Part shown: positions 42,970 through 51,427 of the stretch, piece after piece | How positions within the stretch are numbered: position 1 is the stretch's first letter | How the letters are laid out: every line of letters begins with the position of its first letter | Source of the DNA: Clostridiales bacterium | GTDB lineage: Bacteria; Bacillota; Clostridia; Christensenellales; Aristaeellaceae | DNA: 64,000 nt | Assembly (NCBI GenBank): GCA_004556395.1 | Contig: SFHK01000001.1 | Span: 29,263-93,262, forward strand | Direction: 5' to 3' | Program-made: the position numbers and the translations under genes | The notes under the pieces: model-generated | Told to the model about the DNA's origin: nothing | Database searches by the model: none | Seen by the model: the letters and a program-made list of their open reading frames with translations, nothing else

Positions 42970-44373
42970 ATGCATCACCATTCGAGCTTTCGCGAACGGA
43001 AGGCTGCGTTTCTGGACATCTATAATTTGAAGGACGACCACGCGAAGGGGCGGCTGATCAGCCTTGGCAGCTCGCTGATCACGTCCATGTACAACGTGTT
43101 CATCACCGGCATTTTCTACACCGGCTTTCTGTCGATGTACGACATTTCCATCACCGGCGTGGGCATTATTTCCTTTATCCCGTACATTGCCAGCTGCGTC
43201 AGCGTGTTTTCCGGCATGCTGCTGGAACGCATCCGCAACCGCAAGCCGTGGCTGCTCGCGTCCAAAATCGTGTTCTACGCGCTGTACATACTGGCGACGA
43301 CGCTGATGCCGCAGTTTGTGACCGACCCGCGCCAGCGGCTGTGGTGGTTCATCGGCATTCTGTTCGTCGCCTACGCGGAATACGCGCTGTTCAGCCCGGG
43401 CATCACGCAATGGTTCTATGCCTTCTACCCGCAGGACAACGAGCGGCGCACGCGGTATATCGTACTCAATCAGGTGTTTTCGTCGATGATGTCCAGCACC
43501 GTCCTGCTGCTGAGCGGCGTGCTCGCCGACGCGGTGGCCGGTTCGCCGCATCAGGCGCAGCTGATTCTGGGCTGCCGCTATTTCGCGTTCGTTCTGGTGC
43601 TGATCGATGTGGGCATGCAGGCGTGCGCCCGCGAATATCCCAGCGAGGCGCACGAGAAAATCCGCTTTTCACAGGTGTTCACACTGCCGTTCCGCTATCG
43701 CAAGTTCCTTTTGTGCATGCTTTTGACGTTCATCTGGAACTACGTGGCCAACCTGAACAACGGCCTGTGGGCGTATCACCTTTTGAACCACATGCGGTTT
43801 CCCTACACGCTGATCAACGCTATGTCGGTGATGTATACGCTCATTCTGATTTTCACAAACACGCTGTGGAAGCGGGTGCTGCACCGGTATTCGTGGATTA
43901 AAACCTTCGGCATTGCCTGTCTTCTGTTTGTGCCGACGGAATTCATCTTCTTTTTCATGACGAAGAAGACGACCTTCCTGTACGTGCCGGTGTCCGTCTG
44001 GCAGAACCTGCTTTCGGTCGGGCTGAATCTTTCCTACGCCAACGTGCTGTATATGAACCTGCCGGAGGAAAATTCCACTACGCACATCGCGTTTTACTCC
44101 ATCGGCGTGAACCTGTTCGCCTTCCTTGGCCTGATGACGGGCACGCTGGTCAGCTCGATCACCGGCGACACGCCGATGCGGCTGCTGGGGATGGACGTGT
44201 ACGCCGTTCAGTTTACCACGCTGATGCGCGGCGTGTCGCTGTTCGTCATCGGCTGGTTCTGCACGAAGAAGTGGCGGCTTCTGACCCGCGACGCGGACAT
44301 TGCCGAGATCGAAACGATGGATAAGCAGGCACAGATGAACCGTCAGGCGCGCCGCGCGAGACGGCGTTCCTGA
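42970..44373 (+). CDS. MFS-type permease, probably partner of the glycosidase-like protein
   Basis: A 467-residue membrane protein with about 12 predicted helices and an N-terminal soluble piece (HHHSSFRERKAAFLDIYNLKDDH). The closest general match is the MFS superfamily, with the loop between helices 2 and 3 in the form ERIRNRKPWLLAS. The Lys/Arg-rich C-terminus ends ARRARRRS. The start at 42970 has GGGAGG 8 nt upstream; the ATG two codons earlier is too close. It lies 39 nt after the 635-residue gene. The substrate is unknown, most likely a sugar. Confidence 0.8.
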   Translation: MHHHSSFRERKAAFLDIYNLKDDHAKGRLISLGSSLITSMYNVFITGIFYTGFLSMYDISITGVGIISFIPYIASCVSVFSGMLLERIRNRKPWLLASKIVFYALYILATTLMPQFVTDPRQRLWWFIGILFVAYAEYALFSPGITQWFYAFYPQDNERRTRYIVLNQVFSSMMSSTVLLLSGVLADAVAGSPHQAQLILGCRYFAFVLVLIDVGMQACAREYPSEAHEKIRFSQVFTLPFRYRKFLLCMLLTFIWNYVANLNNGLWAYHLLNHMRFPYTLINAMSVMYTLILIFTNTLWKRVLHRYSWIKTFGIACLLFVPTEFIFFFMTKKTTFLYVPVSVWQNLLSVGLNLSYANVLYMNLPEENSTTHIAFYSIGVNLFAFLGLMTGTLVSSITGDTPMRLLGMDVYAVQFTTLMRGVSLFVIGWFCTKKWRLLTRDADIAEIETMDKQAQMNRQARRARRRS

Positions 44374-44460
44374 ACTTACGGCACCTCCGCACAACTCGGC
44401 GGCGCGTCGGGCGATGCTTTTCCGTCCTCTGCGGCATGAAAATTCCTCGATTTACCCTAC

Positions 44461-44514
44461 AAAAAAAGCGCCGCGCGTCCTCCCGCCATGGTTCATGGGA
44501 AGGAAGCGCGGCGC
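44461..44514 (-). terminator. Terminator of the small Cys-rich gene
   Basis: GCGCCGCGC (44468-44476) pairs with GCGCGGCGC (44506-44514), with an inner CCATG/CATGG stem. On the minus strand it ends in seven T residues. It may also stop the MFS gene. Confidence 0.75.
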
Positions 44515-44528
44515 GTCTTCGGCGAAGG

Positions 44529-44729
44529 TCATTCAGGAAGCTCGACCTTGTCCTTATCGTCGATCTCCACGCCGTCGATCTGAATGGCGCGATACTCCGC
44601 GCCGTCCGACTTCAGGCACTTCATGCAGTTGTCGCAGATCTTGTTCGGATCCAAATCACAGCGGTCGCATTCGCCGCAGTTGTCGCACACCTTGGTTTCA
44701 TCCAGCACGCACATGCGCTTGTCACTCAT
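44529..44729 (-). CDS. Small Cys-rich metal-binding protein (66 aa)
   Basis: A 66-residue protein whose first half holds eight cysteines: MCVLDETKVCDNCGECDRCD, then NKICDNCMKC. The repeated CxxC spacing resembles a rubredoxin- or zinc-finger-like site or an Fe-S cluster ligand set. The acidic C-terminal half ends DDKDKVELPE. GGAGGG lies about 9 nt before the ATG. Similar small proteins occur in anaerobic Clostridia, but the function is unknown. Confidence 0.75.
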   Translation of the reverse strand: MSDKRMCVLDETKVCDNCGECDRCDLDPNKICDNCMKCLKSDGAEYRAIQIDGVEIDDKDKVELPE

Positions 44730-44765
44730 TTTCGGTATCCCTCCGAAACAGCAGAAATCGCAAGT

Positions 44766-44794
44766 ATTATACCGCTCTCCGCGGCAAAAGGCAA
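44766..44794 (-). promoter_or_regulatory. Sigma-A promoter of the Cys-rich gene
   Basis: Minus strand TTGCCT (44789-44794), 17-nt spacer, TATAAT (44766-44771). Confidence 0.75.
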
Positions 44795-44819
44795 GGGCCG
44801 CGGGCAAAAAGGAGAACAA

Positions 44820-45422
44820 ATGAACGAAGAAAAACGCTGTCCATGGTGCCTGTCCAGCCTGGAGATGCTTCGCTATCACGATGAGGAATGGGGCGCGCGC
44901 CAATGTCACGACGACCGGGCGCTGTTTGAGTTTCTGACGCTCGAGATGATGCAATGCGGCCTTTCGTGGGCCACCGTGCTCGCGAAGCGGGAAGCCATGC
45001 GCGCCGCCTTTGACAATTTCGAGCCTGCCGTACTCGCCGCTTACTCGGAAGCGCAGCTTGCCGCGCTGTTGGAAGCGCCGGGCATCATTCATTCCGCGCG
45101 CAAGCTTTCGGGCATGGTGCGGAACGCCCGCGCCTTTGTGCGGATTCAGGCGCGCGAGGGTTCCTTCGACCGCTGGTTCTGGGCGTTTACCAAGGGGCAG
45201 ACCGTGCGCTATCCCGCCCACAGCGCCGCTCCGGCCGCGAAAACCGCGCTGTCCGAGCGGATCAGCGCGGCGTTCAGGGAAGAGGGCTTCTGCTTCATGG
45301 GGCCCGTCGTCGTGTACAGCTTCCTGCAGGCGGTGGGCATGGTGAACGACCACGCGCCGGACTGCTTCGTTTTCAATCGCCTTTCCTGCACGGAAATCGA
45401 GGATCAGGACGCCTTTTTGTGA
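44820..45422 (+). CDS. tag: DNA-3-methyladenine glycosylase I
   Basis: A 200-residue Tag enzyme, which removes 3-methyladenine from alkylated DNA. The family signature YHDEEWG is at residues 19-25, with the base-recognition Glu. The zinc site is visible as an early Cys, His20 and the C-terminal NDHAPDC (His and Cys). The stretch LEMMQCGLSWATVLAKREAMRAAF matches the substrate pocket region. GGAGAACAA precedes the ATG. Its last 19 nt overlap the end of the convergent MATE gene. Confidence 0.93.
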   Translation: MNEEKRCPWCLSSLEMLRYHDEEWGARQCHDDRALFEFLTLEMMQCGLSWATVLAKREAMRAAFDNFEPAVLAAYSEAQLAALLEAPGIIHSARKLSGMVRNARAFVRIQAREGSFDRWFWAFTKGQTVRYPAHSAAPAAKTALSERISAAFREEGFCFMGPVVVYSFLQAVGMVNDHAPDCFVFNRLSCTEIEDQDAFL

Positions 45423-46816
45423 GCGTGCTTCTCGCGGAACGCGGGCAGCGCGGCCTGTCCCTGCGGGGTGACGGGCTTGATCCACTTTCCCGAATACAGG
45501 TGCCGGTGCATCAGCACAAAGCGAATCGGTTCGTCGATATAGCAGCAGGCAAAGATCAGCAAAAACGGCGAATGCCACACGCGGCCGGTCAGGCAGACCA
45601 TCGGCAGCACCATGGCGTACATGAACGCGATTTCGAGAATCGTGCCGTACGCCGCGTCTCCGGCGGCGCGGAAGGTATCGTTCTGCGTCCAGTTGCACAT
45701 GCGCACCGTCGCCGCCACGCAATACACGATCAGCATGCCGGTGCCGATGGTCAGCGACTCGCCGGACAGGCTCATGGCCTTCAGAACCGGCGCGTGTACG
45801 GCCAGCAGCAGAAGGCAGACCGTCAGGATGCAGCTTCCGCAAAGGTATACCAGCCGCCACGCGCGCTCATAGGCTTCGTCCAACCGACCCGCGCCGATTC
45901 CGTTGCCCACAAGCACGGCGGACGCGTTGGAGAAGCCCGCGAAGAAGCCGATGACCAGACCCTCCAGTGTGCGGAACACCGCCGTGGCAGCAATCGCCTC
46001 CTCACTCTGCCGACCCAGCACCACATTGATGACCATGTTGCCCACGCCGATCAGGATCTCGTTCATGAGAATCGGAAAGCATTTATGGAAGTAGGACTTC
46101 AGCGCCGCGCGGTTCCAGTTGAAATGCCGGCGCAGCTTGAAAAGGTAGGGATGCTTCACAGCCCCGGACAGGATGAGAATCGTTATCACGTTCACCGCCG
46201 CCGAAATCACCGTCGCCAGCGCCGCGCCGCGCACGCCCATCTGCGGGAAGCCGAGCTTTCCGTGAATGAGCACCCAGTTTAAGAACGCGTTCGTCGCCAC
46301 GGACGCAACCGCGCCGAACATCGGAATGCGCACGCGCCGCGTCGAGCGCAGAAGCGCGCACATCGCCATCGAGAAAATCTGCAGCGGATAGGCAAAGCCG
46401 ACGATCGCCAGATATTCCTCGCCGGGCTTCTGAATGACCGGCTTATCGGTGTAAATGCGCATAACCGCGCCCGGGAAGGCGACGGCCAGCGTCATGAAAA
46501 TCAAACCCACGACCATCATGCAGCTGAGCGTAAGCCCATAGGCGCGGTTTACGCCGTCGTCGTCCTTCGCGCCGAAATACTGCGACATAAACAGGATGCC
46601 GCCGCCGACAAAGCCCCAGTAGCCGGAGAACATCAGCGACGAAAACTGCGCGCACAGACCCACGCCGCCGACCGTTTCCTTGCCGAGGGACGCGAGCATC
46701 ACCGTGTCGATCATGCTTCCCGTGGTCGTAAGAAGATTCTGAAGCGCGACGGGAACAGCAATCGCCGCCACGCTTTTCAGAAACGCGCGCCACGGGAAGG
46801 AGGATTTATGGTTCAT
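45404..46816 (-). CDS. MATE-family efflux transporter (2)
   Basis: A 470-residue MATE antiporter with about 12 helices. Its N-terminal half has PVALQNLLTTTGSMIDTVMLASLG. The ATG at 46816 is taken as start because GAAAGG lies about 10 nt upstream; an ATG three codons earlier is too close. The Lys/His-rich tail ends HAHKKAS. Its stop codon lies inside the 3' end of tag. It sits directly downstream of lexA (28 nt), so it may be cotranscribed and SOS-inducible. Drug export is inferred from family only. Confidence 0.87.
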   Translation of the reverse strand: MNHKSSFPWRAFLKSVAAIAVPVALQNLLTTTGSMIDTVMLASLGKETVGGVGLCAQFSSLMFSGYWGFVGGGILFMSQYFGAKDDDGVNRAYGLTLSCMMVVGLIFMTLAVAFPGAVMRIYTDKPVIQKPGEEYLAIVGFAYPLQIFSMAMCALLRSTRRVRIPMFGAVASVATNAFLNWVLIHGKLGFPQMGVRGAALATVISAAVNVITILILSGAVKHPYLFKLRRHFNWNRAALKSYFHKCFPILMNEILIGVGNMVINVVLGRQSEEAIAATAVFRTLEGLVIGFFAGFSNASAVLVGNGIGAGRLDEAYERAWRLVYLCGSCILTVCLLLLAVHAPVLKAMSLSGESLTIGTGMLIVYCVAATVRMCNWTQNDTFRAAGDAAYGTILEIAFMYAMVLPMVCLTGRVWHSPFLLIFACCYIDEPIRFVLMHRHLYSGKWIKPVTPQGQAALPAFREKHAHKKAS

Positions 46817-46844
46817 CGGAATCATGCCTTTCTGCTTTTATTTC

Positions 46845-47441
46845 TTACATCTGCCGGAACAGCGCGATCACGCGCCCCAGCACCGTGACGTCGCGCGCAT
46901 AAATCGGCTGCATGGCGGAGTTTTCCGGCTGAAGCCGCACGCGGGTTTTCTCATAGAAGATGCGCTTCACCGTGGCTTCGTCATCGATCATGGCCACGAC
47001 AATATCGCCGTTTTCCGCGTGGCTCTGGCGGCGCACGATCACAAAGTCACCGTCCAGAATGCCGGCCTCGATCATGCTTTCACCCTGCACGGACAGGATG
47101 AACACCTCGTCGCCGCCCACCAGATTCTGCGGGAGCATGTAGTATTCCTCAATGTTCTGCTGCGCCAGAATCGGCATGCCCGCCGTCACCCGGCCGACCA
47201 GCGGCACGCTGCGCCCTCTGACCGTCGCCGTGTCCGTCAGCTCCAGCGCGCGCGGCTTTGTCGCGTCGCGGCGGATGTAGCCTTCCTCCTCCAATCGGTT
47301 CAGGTGCGCGTGTACCGTGGAGGTCGATTTCAGCCCGACCGCCAGACAGATTTCACGAACCGAGGGCGGATAGCCCTTGTCGTCAATCTCCCTGCGAATG
47401 AAATCCAGAATCTGCATTTTCTTTTCGGACGCGTCGCGCAT
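46845..47441 (-). CDS. lexA: SOS repressor LexA
   Basis: A 198-residue LexA. The N-terminal winged helix binds Cheo-type SOS boxes; the C-terminal domain cuts itself when RecA filaments form. Visible residues: recognition-helix region ([20 protein letters not shown]), cleavage site A87-G88 in RVTAGMP, catalytic Ser122 in GESMIEAG and Lys159 in ATVKR. GGGAGG precedes the ATG. A perfect operator overlaps its own promoter, so it is autoregulated. A MATE gene follows. Confidence 0.96.
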   Translation of the reverse strand: MRDASEKKMQILDFIRREIDDKGYPPSVREICLAVGLKSTSTVHAHLNRLEEEGYIRRDATKPRALELTDTATVRGRSVPLVGRVTAGMPILAQQNIEEYYMLPQNLVGGDEVFILSVQGESMIEAGILDGDFVIVRRQSHAENGDIVVAMIDDEATVKRIFYEKTRVRLQPENSAMQPIYARDVTVLGRVIALFRQM

Positions 47442-47476
47442 GCAGTCTTCCTCCCGTTTTTCTTTCGATGATTTCG

Positions 47477-47505
47477 ATTATATCACGGGTCGCCTTAAAA
47501 AGCAA
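47477..47505 (-). promoter_or_regulatory. lexA promoter
   Basis: Minus strand TTGCTT (47500-47505), 17-nt spacer, TATAAT (47477-47482). The -35 box overlaps the LexA operator. Confidence 0.7.
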
Positions 47506-47516
47506 ACATTTGTTCG
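47503..47516 (-). promoter_or_regulatory. LexA operator (Cheo box)
   Basis: Minus strand CGAACAAATGTTTG matches the Gram-positive SOS box CGAACRNRYGTTYG at every defined position. It overlaps the lexA -35 element, as expected for autorepression. Confidence 0.88.
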
Positions 47517-47601
47517 AAACTTCACCAAAGATTTCCCGGGAAATGAATGGAAGCGGCCTTCGTTTCCGAATTCCGCTTCCATCTCATCTTTTCCGAATCG
47601 C

Positions 47602-47805
47602 TTACGCCTTCTGAGCGGCGCGCGCCTTGGCCTTTTCGGCGCGCATGATCGGCAGCCACTCCCTGAACGCGATCACAATCGGCACACCCAGACCGAAAAT
47701 CGACATCAGCAGGCAGTTTCTGAATTCCTTTTTCGCATTGACATACTCGGCGCTCGGCATAACTTCCTGTTCCCCCTCCGGATCAAATTCCAGAATATTA
47801 TACAT
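47602..47805 (-). CDS. Small single-span membrane protein (67 aa)
   Basis: A 67-residue protein with an acidic N-terminus (MYNILEFDPEGEQEV), one hydrophobic segment (CLLMSIFGLGVPIVIAF) and a Lys/Ala-rich cytosolic tail (RAEKAKARAAQKA). The start at 47805 has GAAGG just upstream; a longer version has no ribosome site. The family is not recognised. It is divergent from the kinase gene and ends about 160 nt before lexA. Confidence 0.55.
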   Translation of the reverse strand: MYNILEFDPEGEQEVMPSAEYVNAKKEFRNCLLMSIFGLGVPIVIAFREWLPIMRAEKAKARAAQKA

Positions 47806-47867
47806 CGTGCCTTCGCTAATTTTCCGGAAAGAATGCTCCCGGCCGCAGTTCATGTGCAAATTTGTGC

Positions 47868-47873
47868 TATAAT
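47868..47873 (+). promoter_or_regulatory. Extended -10 promoter element of the two-component operon
   Basis: TGCTATAAT (47865-47873) is a TGN-extended -10 box, 33 nt before the kinase start. No clear -35 box is seen, which extended -10 promoters can lack. Confidence 0.55.
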
Positions 47874-47906
47874 ATACATGAAATGTAGGGGAAGGGGAGT
47901 TGTTTC

Positions 47907-48989
47907 ATGAAACGTCGCCGGTGGACAGAGTGTTTGATCGAGTGGCTGATTGATGCGCTGATTTCCTTCGGGATTCTTTTGGCGGCGACGCTGATCTCCC
48001 TTGCGCTTTCAAAGATTCACGACGACAACAACACGTTTTCGATGTCCCTGTACATTCTCGCCGTCGCGCTCATCGCGCGCTTCACGCACGGGTATATTCA
48101 CGGCATCGTCGCGTCCCTCGTTTCGGTCGTGTGCGTGAACACCATTTTCACCCATCCCTTCTGGGAGTTCAACATGTCCATCACAGGCTATCCGCTCACA
48201 TTTCTTTCGATGCTGCTGGTGTCGCTGATCATCAGCGCGCTGACCAGCCAGATCAAGCGGCAGGAGCAGCTTCGCTACGAAATGGAAGCGGAAAAGATGC
48301 GCGCAAACCTTCTGCGCTCCGTATCGCACGATCTGCGCACGCCGCTAGCTTCGATTCTGGGCGCGAGCTCGGTGTTGATGGACGCAGACGCCAGCGCGAA
48401 CGTCAACCGCGACGAGATGCTGCGCCAGATCAACCGCGAGGCGAAGTGGCTGATTCGAGTGATGGAGAACCTTCTGTCGGTCACGCGCTTCTCCGGCGGA
48501 AGCGTTTCGCTGAAGAAGGACACGGAGGTCGTGGAGGAAATCGTCGGCAGCGCCATCGTGAAGTTCCGCCGCAACAATCCCACCATTTCCGTTTCCGTCA
48601 CCAAGCCGGAAGAGATTCTGCTCGCGCCGATGGACGCGACGCTGATCGAGCAGGTGCTTCTGAACCTGTTTGAAAACGTGGTCGCGCACGGCGAAAACGC
48701 CTCTCATATCGAGGTCACCATCGCCCGCGCGGGCAATCACGCCGTGCTGTCCGTGGAGGACGACGGCGTGGGCTTCCCGGATTCCCTTCTGAAAAGCGTA
48801 TTCGACGGCCGCGCCATGCTGCTGCGCAGTCAGCCCGACGGCCGCCGGAACATGGGCATCGGCCTGAGCGTATGCCGCTCGATCATCCGCGCCCATGGCG
48901 GTGATATTACCGCTTCCAATCGCGCCCGTGGCGGCGGCTGCGTGAAGTTCTGGCTCCCCTGTGAAGAGGAGGAAAACCATGCGTACTGA
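47907..48989 (+). CDS. KdpD-like sensor histidine kinase lacking the N-terminal KdpD domains
   Basis: A 360-residue kinase. The N-terminal half is a DUF4118-type four-helix membrane part (about residues 10-110), as in the core of KdpD. HisKA follows with the phospho-acceptor in SVSHDLRTPLASI (about His139), then an ATPase with NLFENVVAHG, VEDDGVGFPD and GIGLSVCRSIIRAHGG. It lacks the KdpD and Usp-like cytosolic domains of full KdpD (about 890 residues). GAAGGGGAG precedes the ATG. It overlaps the regulator gene by 11 nt. No K+ transporter gene is in the window. Confidence 0.88.
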   Translation: MKRRRWTECLIEWLIDALISFGILLAATLISLALSKIHDDNNTFSMSLYILAVALIARFTHGYIHGIVASLVSVVCVNTIFTHPFWEFNMSITGYPLTFLSMLLVSLIISALTSQIKRQEQLRYEMEAEKMRANLLRSVSHDLRTPLASILGASSVLMDADASANVNRDEMLRQINREAKWLIRVMENLLSVTRFSGGSVSLKKDTEVVEEIVGSAIVKFRRNNPTISVSVTKPEEILLAPMDATLIEQVLLNLFENVVAHGENASHIEVTIARAGNHAVLSVEDDGVGFPDSLLKSVFDGRAMLLRSQPDGRRNMGIGLSVCRSIIRAHGGDITASNRARGGGCVKFWLPCEEEENHAY

Positions 48990-49701
48990 ATATCCCTGTA
49001 AAATCCTGGTCATTGAAGACGACGCCGGTATCTGCCGTTTCCTGCGCGCCACGCTGACGGCCGCGCACTATGATGTGATCGTGACGGACACCGGCAAAAA
49101 GGCGTTGGAAATAATCTCCTCCCATTGTCCGGACTGCATCCTGCTGGATCTGGGGCTTCCGGATCTGGACGGCAACGACATCATCCAGAGCATCCGCGGC
49201 TGGACGAAAACGCCGATTATCGTCATTTCCGCTCGCTCAACCGAAGAAGATAAGGCGCGCGCGCTCGACCTCGGCGCGGACGACTATCTCACCAAGCCCT
49301 TCGGCTCCATCGAACTGATGGCGCGCATCCGCACGGCGCTGCGCCACACGCGCACGACCATGGAAAACGACTCCATCGCGCTGAGCGGCGTCTATACGGT
49401 GCGCGGGCTTACCGTCGACTATAAGAAGCACAGGGTATTCATGAATGGCACGGATACGGGTCTTACACCCAACGAGTACCGCATCGTCGCGCTGCTCGGC
49501 CAGCACGCCGGACAGGTGCTGACCTATAAGCAGATCATGAAGGAAATCTGGGGGCCGTATGCGTCAAGCGACAACAAAATCCTCCGCGTTCATATGGCCA
49601 ACATCCGCCGCAAAATCGAACCCAATTCCGACGAGCCGCGATACATCTTCACTGAGGTCGGCGTGGGCTACCGCATGGCAGACGAGGAAAGCAACGAATA
49701 G
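48979..49701 (+). CDS. KdpE-like response regulator (OmpR family)
   Basis: A 240-residue regulator: a receiver domain with the phosphorylation Asp in CILLDLGLPDLDG, the acidic pair in IEDD and Lys in YLTKPF; then a winged-helix DNA-binding domain ending in VGVGYRM. The start at 48979 has AGGAGG 6 nt upstream and lies inside the kinase gene, so the pair is translationally coupled. KdpE regulates potassium uptake in other bacteria; the target here is unknown. A terminator hairpin follows the stop. Confidence 0.92.
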   Translation: MRTEYPCKILVIEDDAGICRFLRATLTAAHYDVIVTDTGKKALEIISSHCPDCILLDLGLPDLDGNDIIQSIRGWTKTPIIVISARSTEEDKARALDLGADDYLTKPFGSIELMARIRTALRHTRTTMENDSIALSGVYTVRGLTVDYKKHRVFMNGTDTGLTPNEYRIVALLGQHAGQVLTYKQIMKEIWGPYASSDNKILRVHMANIRRKIEPNSDEPRYIFTEVGVGYRMADEESNE

Positions 49702-49711
49702 GGGAGACCGC

Positions 49712-49735
49712 CGGAAGCTTCGGCTTCCGATTTTT
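49712..49735 (+). terminator. Terminator of the two-component operon
   Basis: CGGAAGC (49712-49718), TTCG tetraloop, GCTTCCG (49723-49729), then ATTTTT. Confidence 0.85.
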
Positions 49736-49741
49736 ATATAG

Positions 49742-49770
49742 AAAAAGCCCGAATACCAACCGATATCCGG
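49742..49770 (-). terminator. Terminator of tRNA-Ala (copy 1)
   Basis: A 9-bp stem with two wobbles (49749-49757 with 49762-49770), followed on the minus strand by GCTTTTTC. Confidence 0.7.
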
Positions 49771-49776
49771 ACTCTA

Positions 49777-49849
49777 TGGAGCATAGGAGATTCGAACTCC
49801 TGACCCCAACACTGCCAGTGTTGTGCGCTACCAACTGCGCTAATGCCCC
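49777..49849 (-). tRNA. tRNA-Ala (GGC), copy 1
   Basis: A complete 73-nt cloverleaf: acceptor GGGGCAT with ATGCTCC, anticodon loop CTGGCAG (anticodon GGC), T-loop TTCGAAT. CCA is not encoded. Identical over its length to the copy at 51428-51500. A terminator and an extended -10 promoter flank it. Confidence 0.95.
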
Positions 49850-49870
49850 GTGCTCTTTCGAACGAAAGAT

Positions 49871-49899
49871 ATTATAGCACGAACGCATGGCAGTGTAAA
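49871..49899 (-). promoter_or_regulatory. Promoter of tRNA-Ala (copy 1)
   Basis: Minus strand TTTACA (49894-49899), 17-nt spacer, TATAAT (49871-49876), with a TGC extension before the -10 box. Confidence 0.8.
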
Positions 49900-49922
49900 T
49901 AGGGTTTGTGAAACTTAACAAT

Positions 49923-51293
49923 TCAATTCATTCGCACCGTTCGCCGATAGCTGTACAGGAAGAACAGAATCTCCGCAATCGCCGTGATCGTCCAAGAAAA
50001 GACGTACAGCAGATACAGCGACGGAATCGTTTTGAAATGCGCGAAGATCGTATAGACCCAGATCACGCGGAACACGCACGAGCCGAGGATCACGATCACC
50101 GTGGGGCCGAAACTCTTGCCGATGCCTCGGGAGGCAGCGATGGTGCAGTCCATGAACGCGCTCACGCAATAGGAGAAGCCCATGATGCGTATGCGCTGCA
50201 TGCCCGCCTGCACAACGTCCGTCTCATGATCCTGCGTGAACAGCCGAAGGAACGTCTCTCCAAAGAAATACAGCAGGCCGCCCAGCAGCAGGCCGACGAG
50301 AAACGAGTAAATCAGGCTCACGGCATAGCTCTTGAGCATGCGATCCTGCTTTTTCGCGCCCCAGTTCTGTCCCATGAACGTGGAGCAGGCGGTGTAAAAC
50401 GCCGCCATCACGTTGTAAATCAGCGCGTCGGCGTTCGCCGCGGCGGAGTTTCCCTCCACCATGACCGTATCGAGGGAATTCACACCCGCCTGAATGAACA
50501 GGTTCGCAATGGCGAAAATGGCGTTCTGGAGACCGGCGGGAAGGCCGAGTCCCAGCAGGTGCCGCGCGTGCCCTTTGTAAAAGCGCACTTTCTTCAGGCT
50601 CAGGCGGCAGTCGTCGTGCTGGCGGCTCATGTGCCAGAGGATCATCGCCGCGGACATGTATTGCGTGATGATGCTCGCGAGCGCCACGCCGTTCTCGGCC
50701 ATACCGCAGACGATGACAAAGAAGAGGTTCAGAATCACGTTGGCCACGCCCGCGATCGTCAGGTAAATCAGCGGACGCGACGTGTCGCCGTTGGCGCTCA
50801 GAACGCCGTTGCCATAGTTGAACAGTGCCAGCGCAGGCATGCCCAGCGCGTAAATGCGGAAATAGAGCACCGCGCCGTCGATCAGCTCCGGCTTGGTATT
50901 CAGAAGATTGAGCATGAAGCGCGCCAGCAGAAGACAGAGCGCGCAGATGAGCAAGCCCGTCAGCAGGCAGACCAGCAGCGCAGTATGGTTGAATTCAAAC
51001 GTCTTTCGCTGTTCCTTCGCGCCCAGATGCTGCGCCGTGATGACGTTGACGCCGCTGCCCATGCCGATCAGAAAACCGGTGAACAGCGTCACGAGAATCG
51101 TCGTCGAGCCGACCGCGCCCAGCGCCCGCGCGCTCGCGAAGCGGCCGACGACCGCCACGTCCGCCATGTTGAACAGCACCTGAAGCACCTGCGAGAACAT
51201 CAGCGGCACGCTGAACACGAAAATCTTCTTCCAAAGGGAGCCTGTGGTCATGTCCATGCTTTCGCCGGCGGCGAAAAGCGCCTTCCTGTTCAT
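49923..51293 (-). CDS. MATE-family efflux transporter (3)
   Basis: A 456-residue MATE antiporter of the NorM/DinF type with about 12 helices. It has GSLWKKIFVFSVPLMFSQVLQ and the pattern FNMADVAVVGRFASARALGAVG near the N-terminus. It lies between two identical tRNA-Ala genes, all on the minus strand. GCGAGGG precedes the ATG, and it has its own promoter. The substrate is unknown. Confidence 0.88.
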   Translation of the reverse strand: MNRKALFAAGESMDMTTGSLWKKIFVFSVPLMFSQVLQVLFNMADVAVVGRFASARALGAVGSTTILVTLFTGFLIGMGSGVNVITAQHLGAKEQRKTFEFNHTALLVCLLTGLLICALCLLLARFMLNLLNTKPELIDGAVLYFRIYALGMPALALFNYGNGVLSANGDTSRPLIYLTIAGVANVILNLFFVIVCGMAENGVALASIITQYMSAAMILWHMSRQHDDCRLSLKKVRFYKGHARHLLGLGLPAGLQNAIFAIANLFIQAGVNSLDTVMVEGNSAAANADALIYNVMAAFYTACSTFMGQNWGAKKQDRMLKSYAVSLIYSFLVGLLLGGLLYFFGETFLRLFTQDHETDVVQAGMQRIRIMGFSYCVSAFMDCTIAASRGIGKSFGPTVIVILGSCVFRVIWVYTIFAHFKTIPSLYLLYVFSWTITAIAEILFFLYSYRRTVRMN

Positions 51294-51325
51294 CGTTTGA
51301 ACCCTCGCTTATCCAAAGTGACGCC

Positions 51326-51354
51326 ATTATACGCCGTCTGTTTTCAGATGTCAT
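51326..51354 (-). promoter_or_regulatory. Promoter of MATE (3)
   Basis: Minus strand ATGACA (51349-51354), 17-nt spacer, TATAAT (51326-51331), about 33 nt before the start codon. Confidence 0.75.
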
Positions 51355-51389
51355 GCTTTTCAGGTTAAATGATATTCGTATACGAGGAT

Positions 51390-51420
51390 AAAAAAATCGG
51401 ATCTGCTTTCACAGACCCGA
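51390..51420 (-). terminator. Terminator of tRNA-Ala (copy 2)
   Basis: A 9-bp stem (51397-51405 with 51412-51420, one wobble), followed on the minus strand by seven T residues. Confidence 0.8.
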
Positions 51421-51427
51421 CCTTCCA

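Noticed and set aside
47902-47917. parS-like palindrome near the kinase start
   Set aside because: TTTCATGAAA lacks the central CG of parS and is two bases short. It is part of the ribosome-site and start-codon region.
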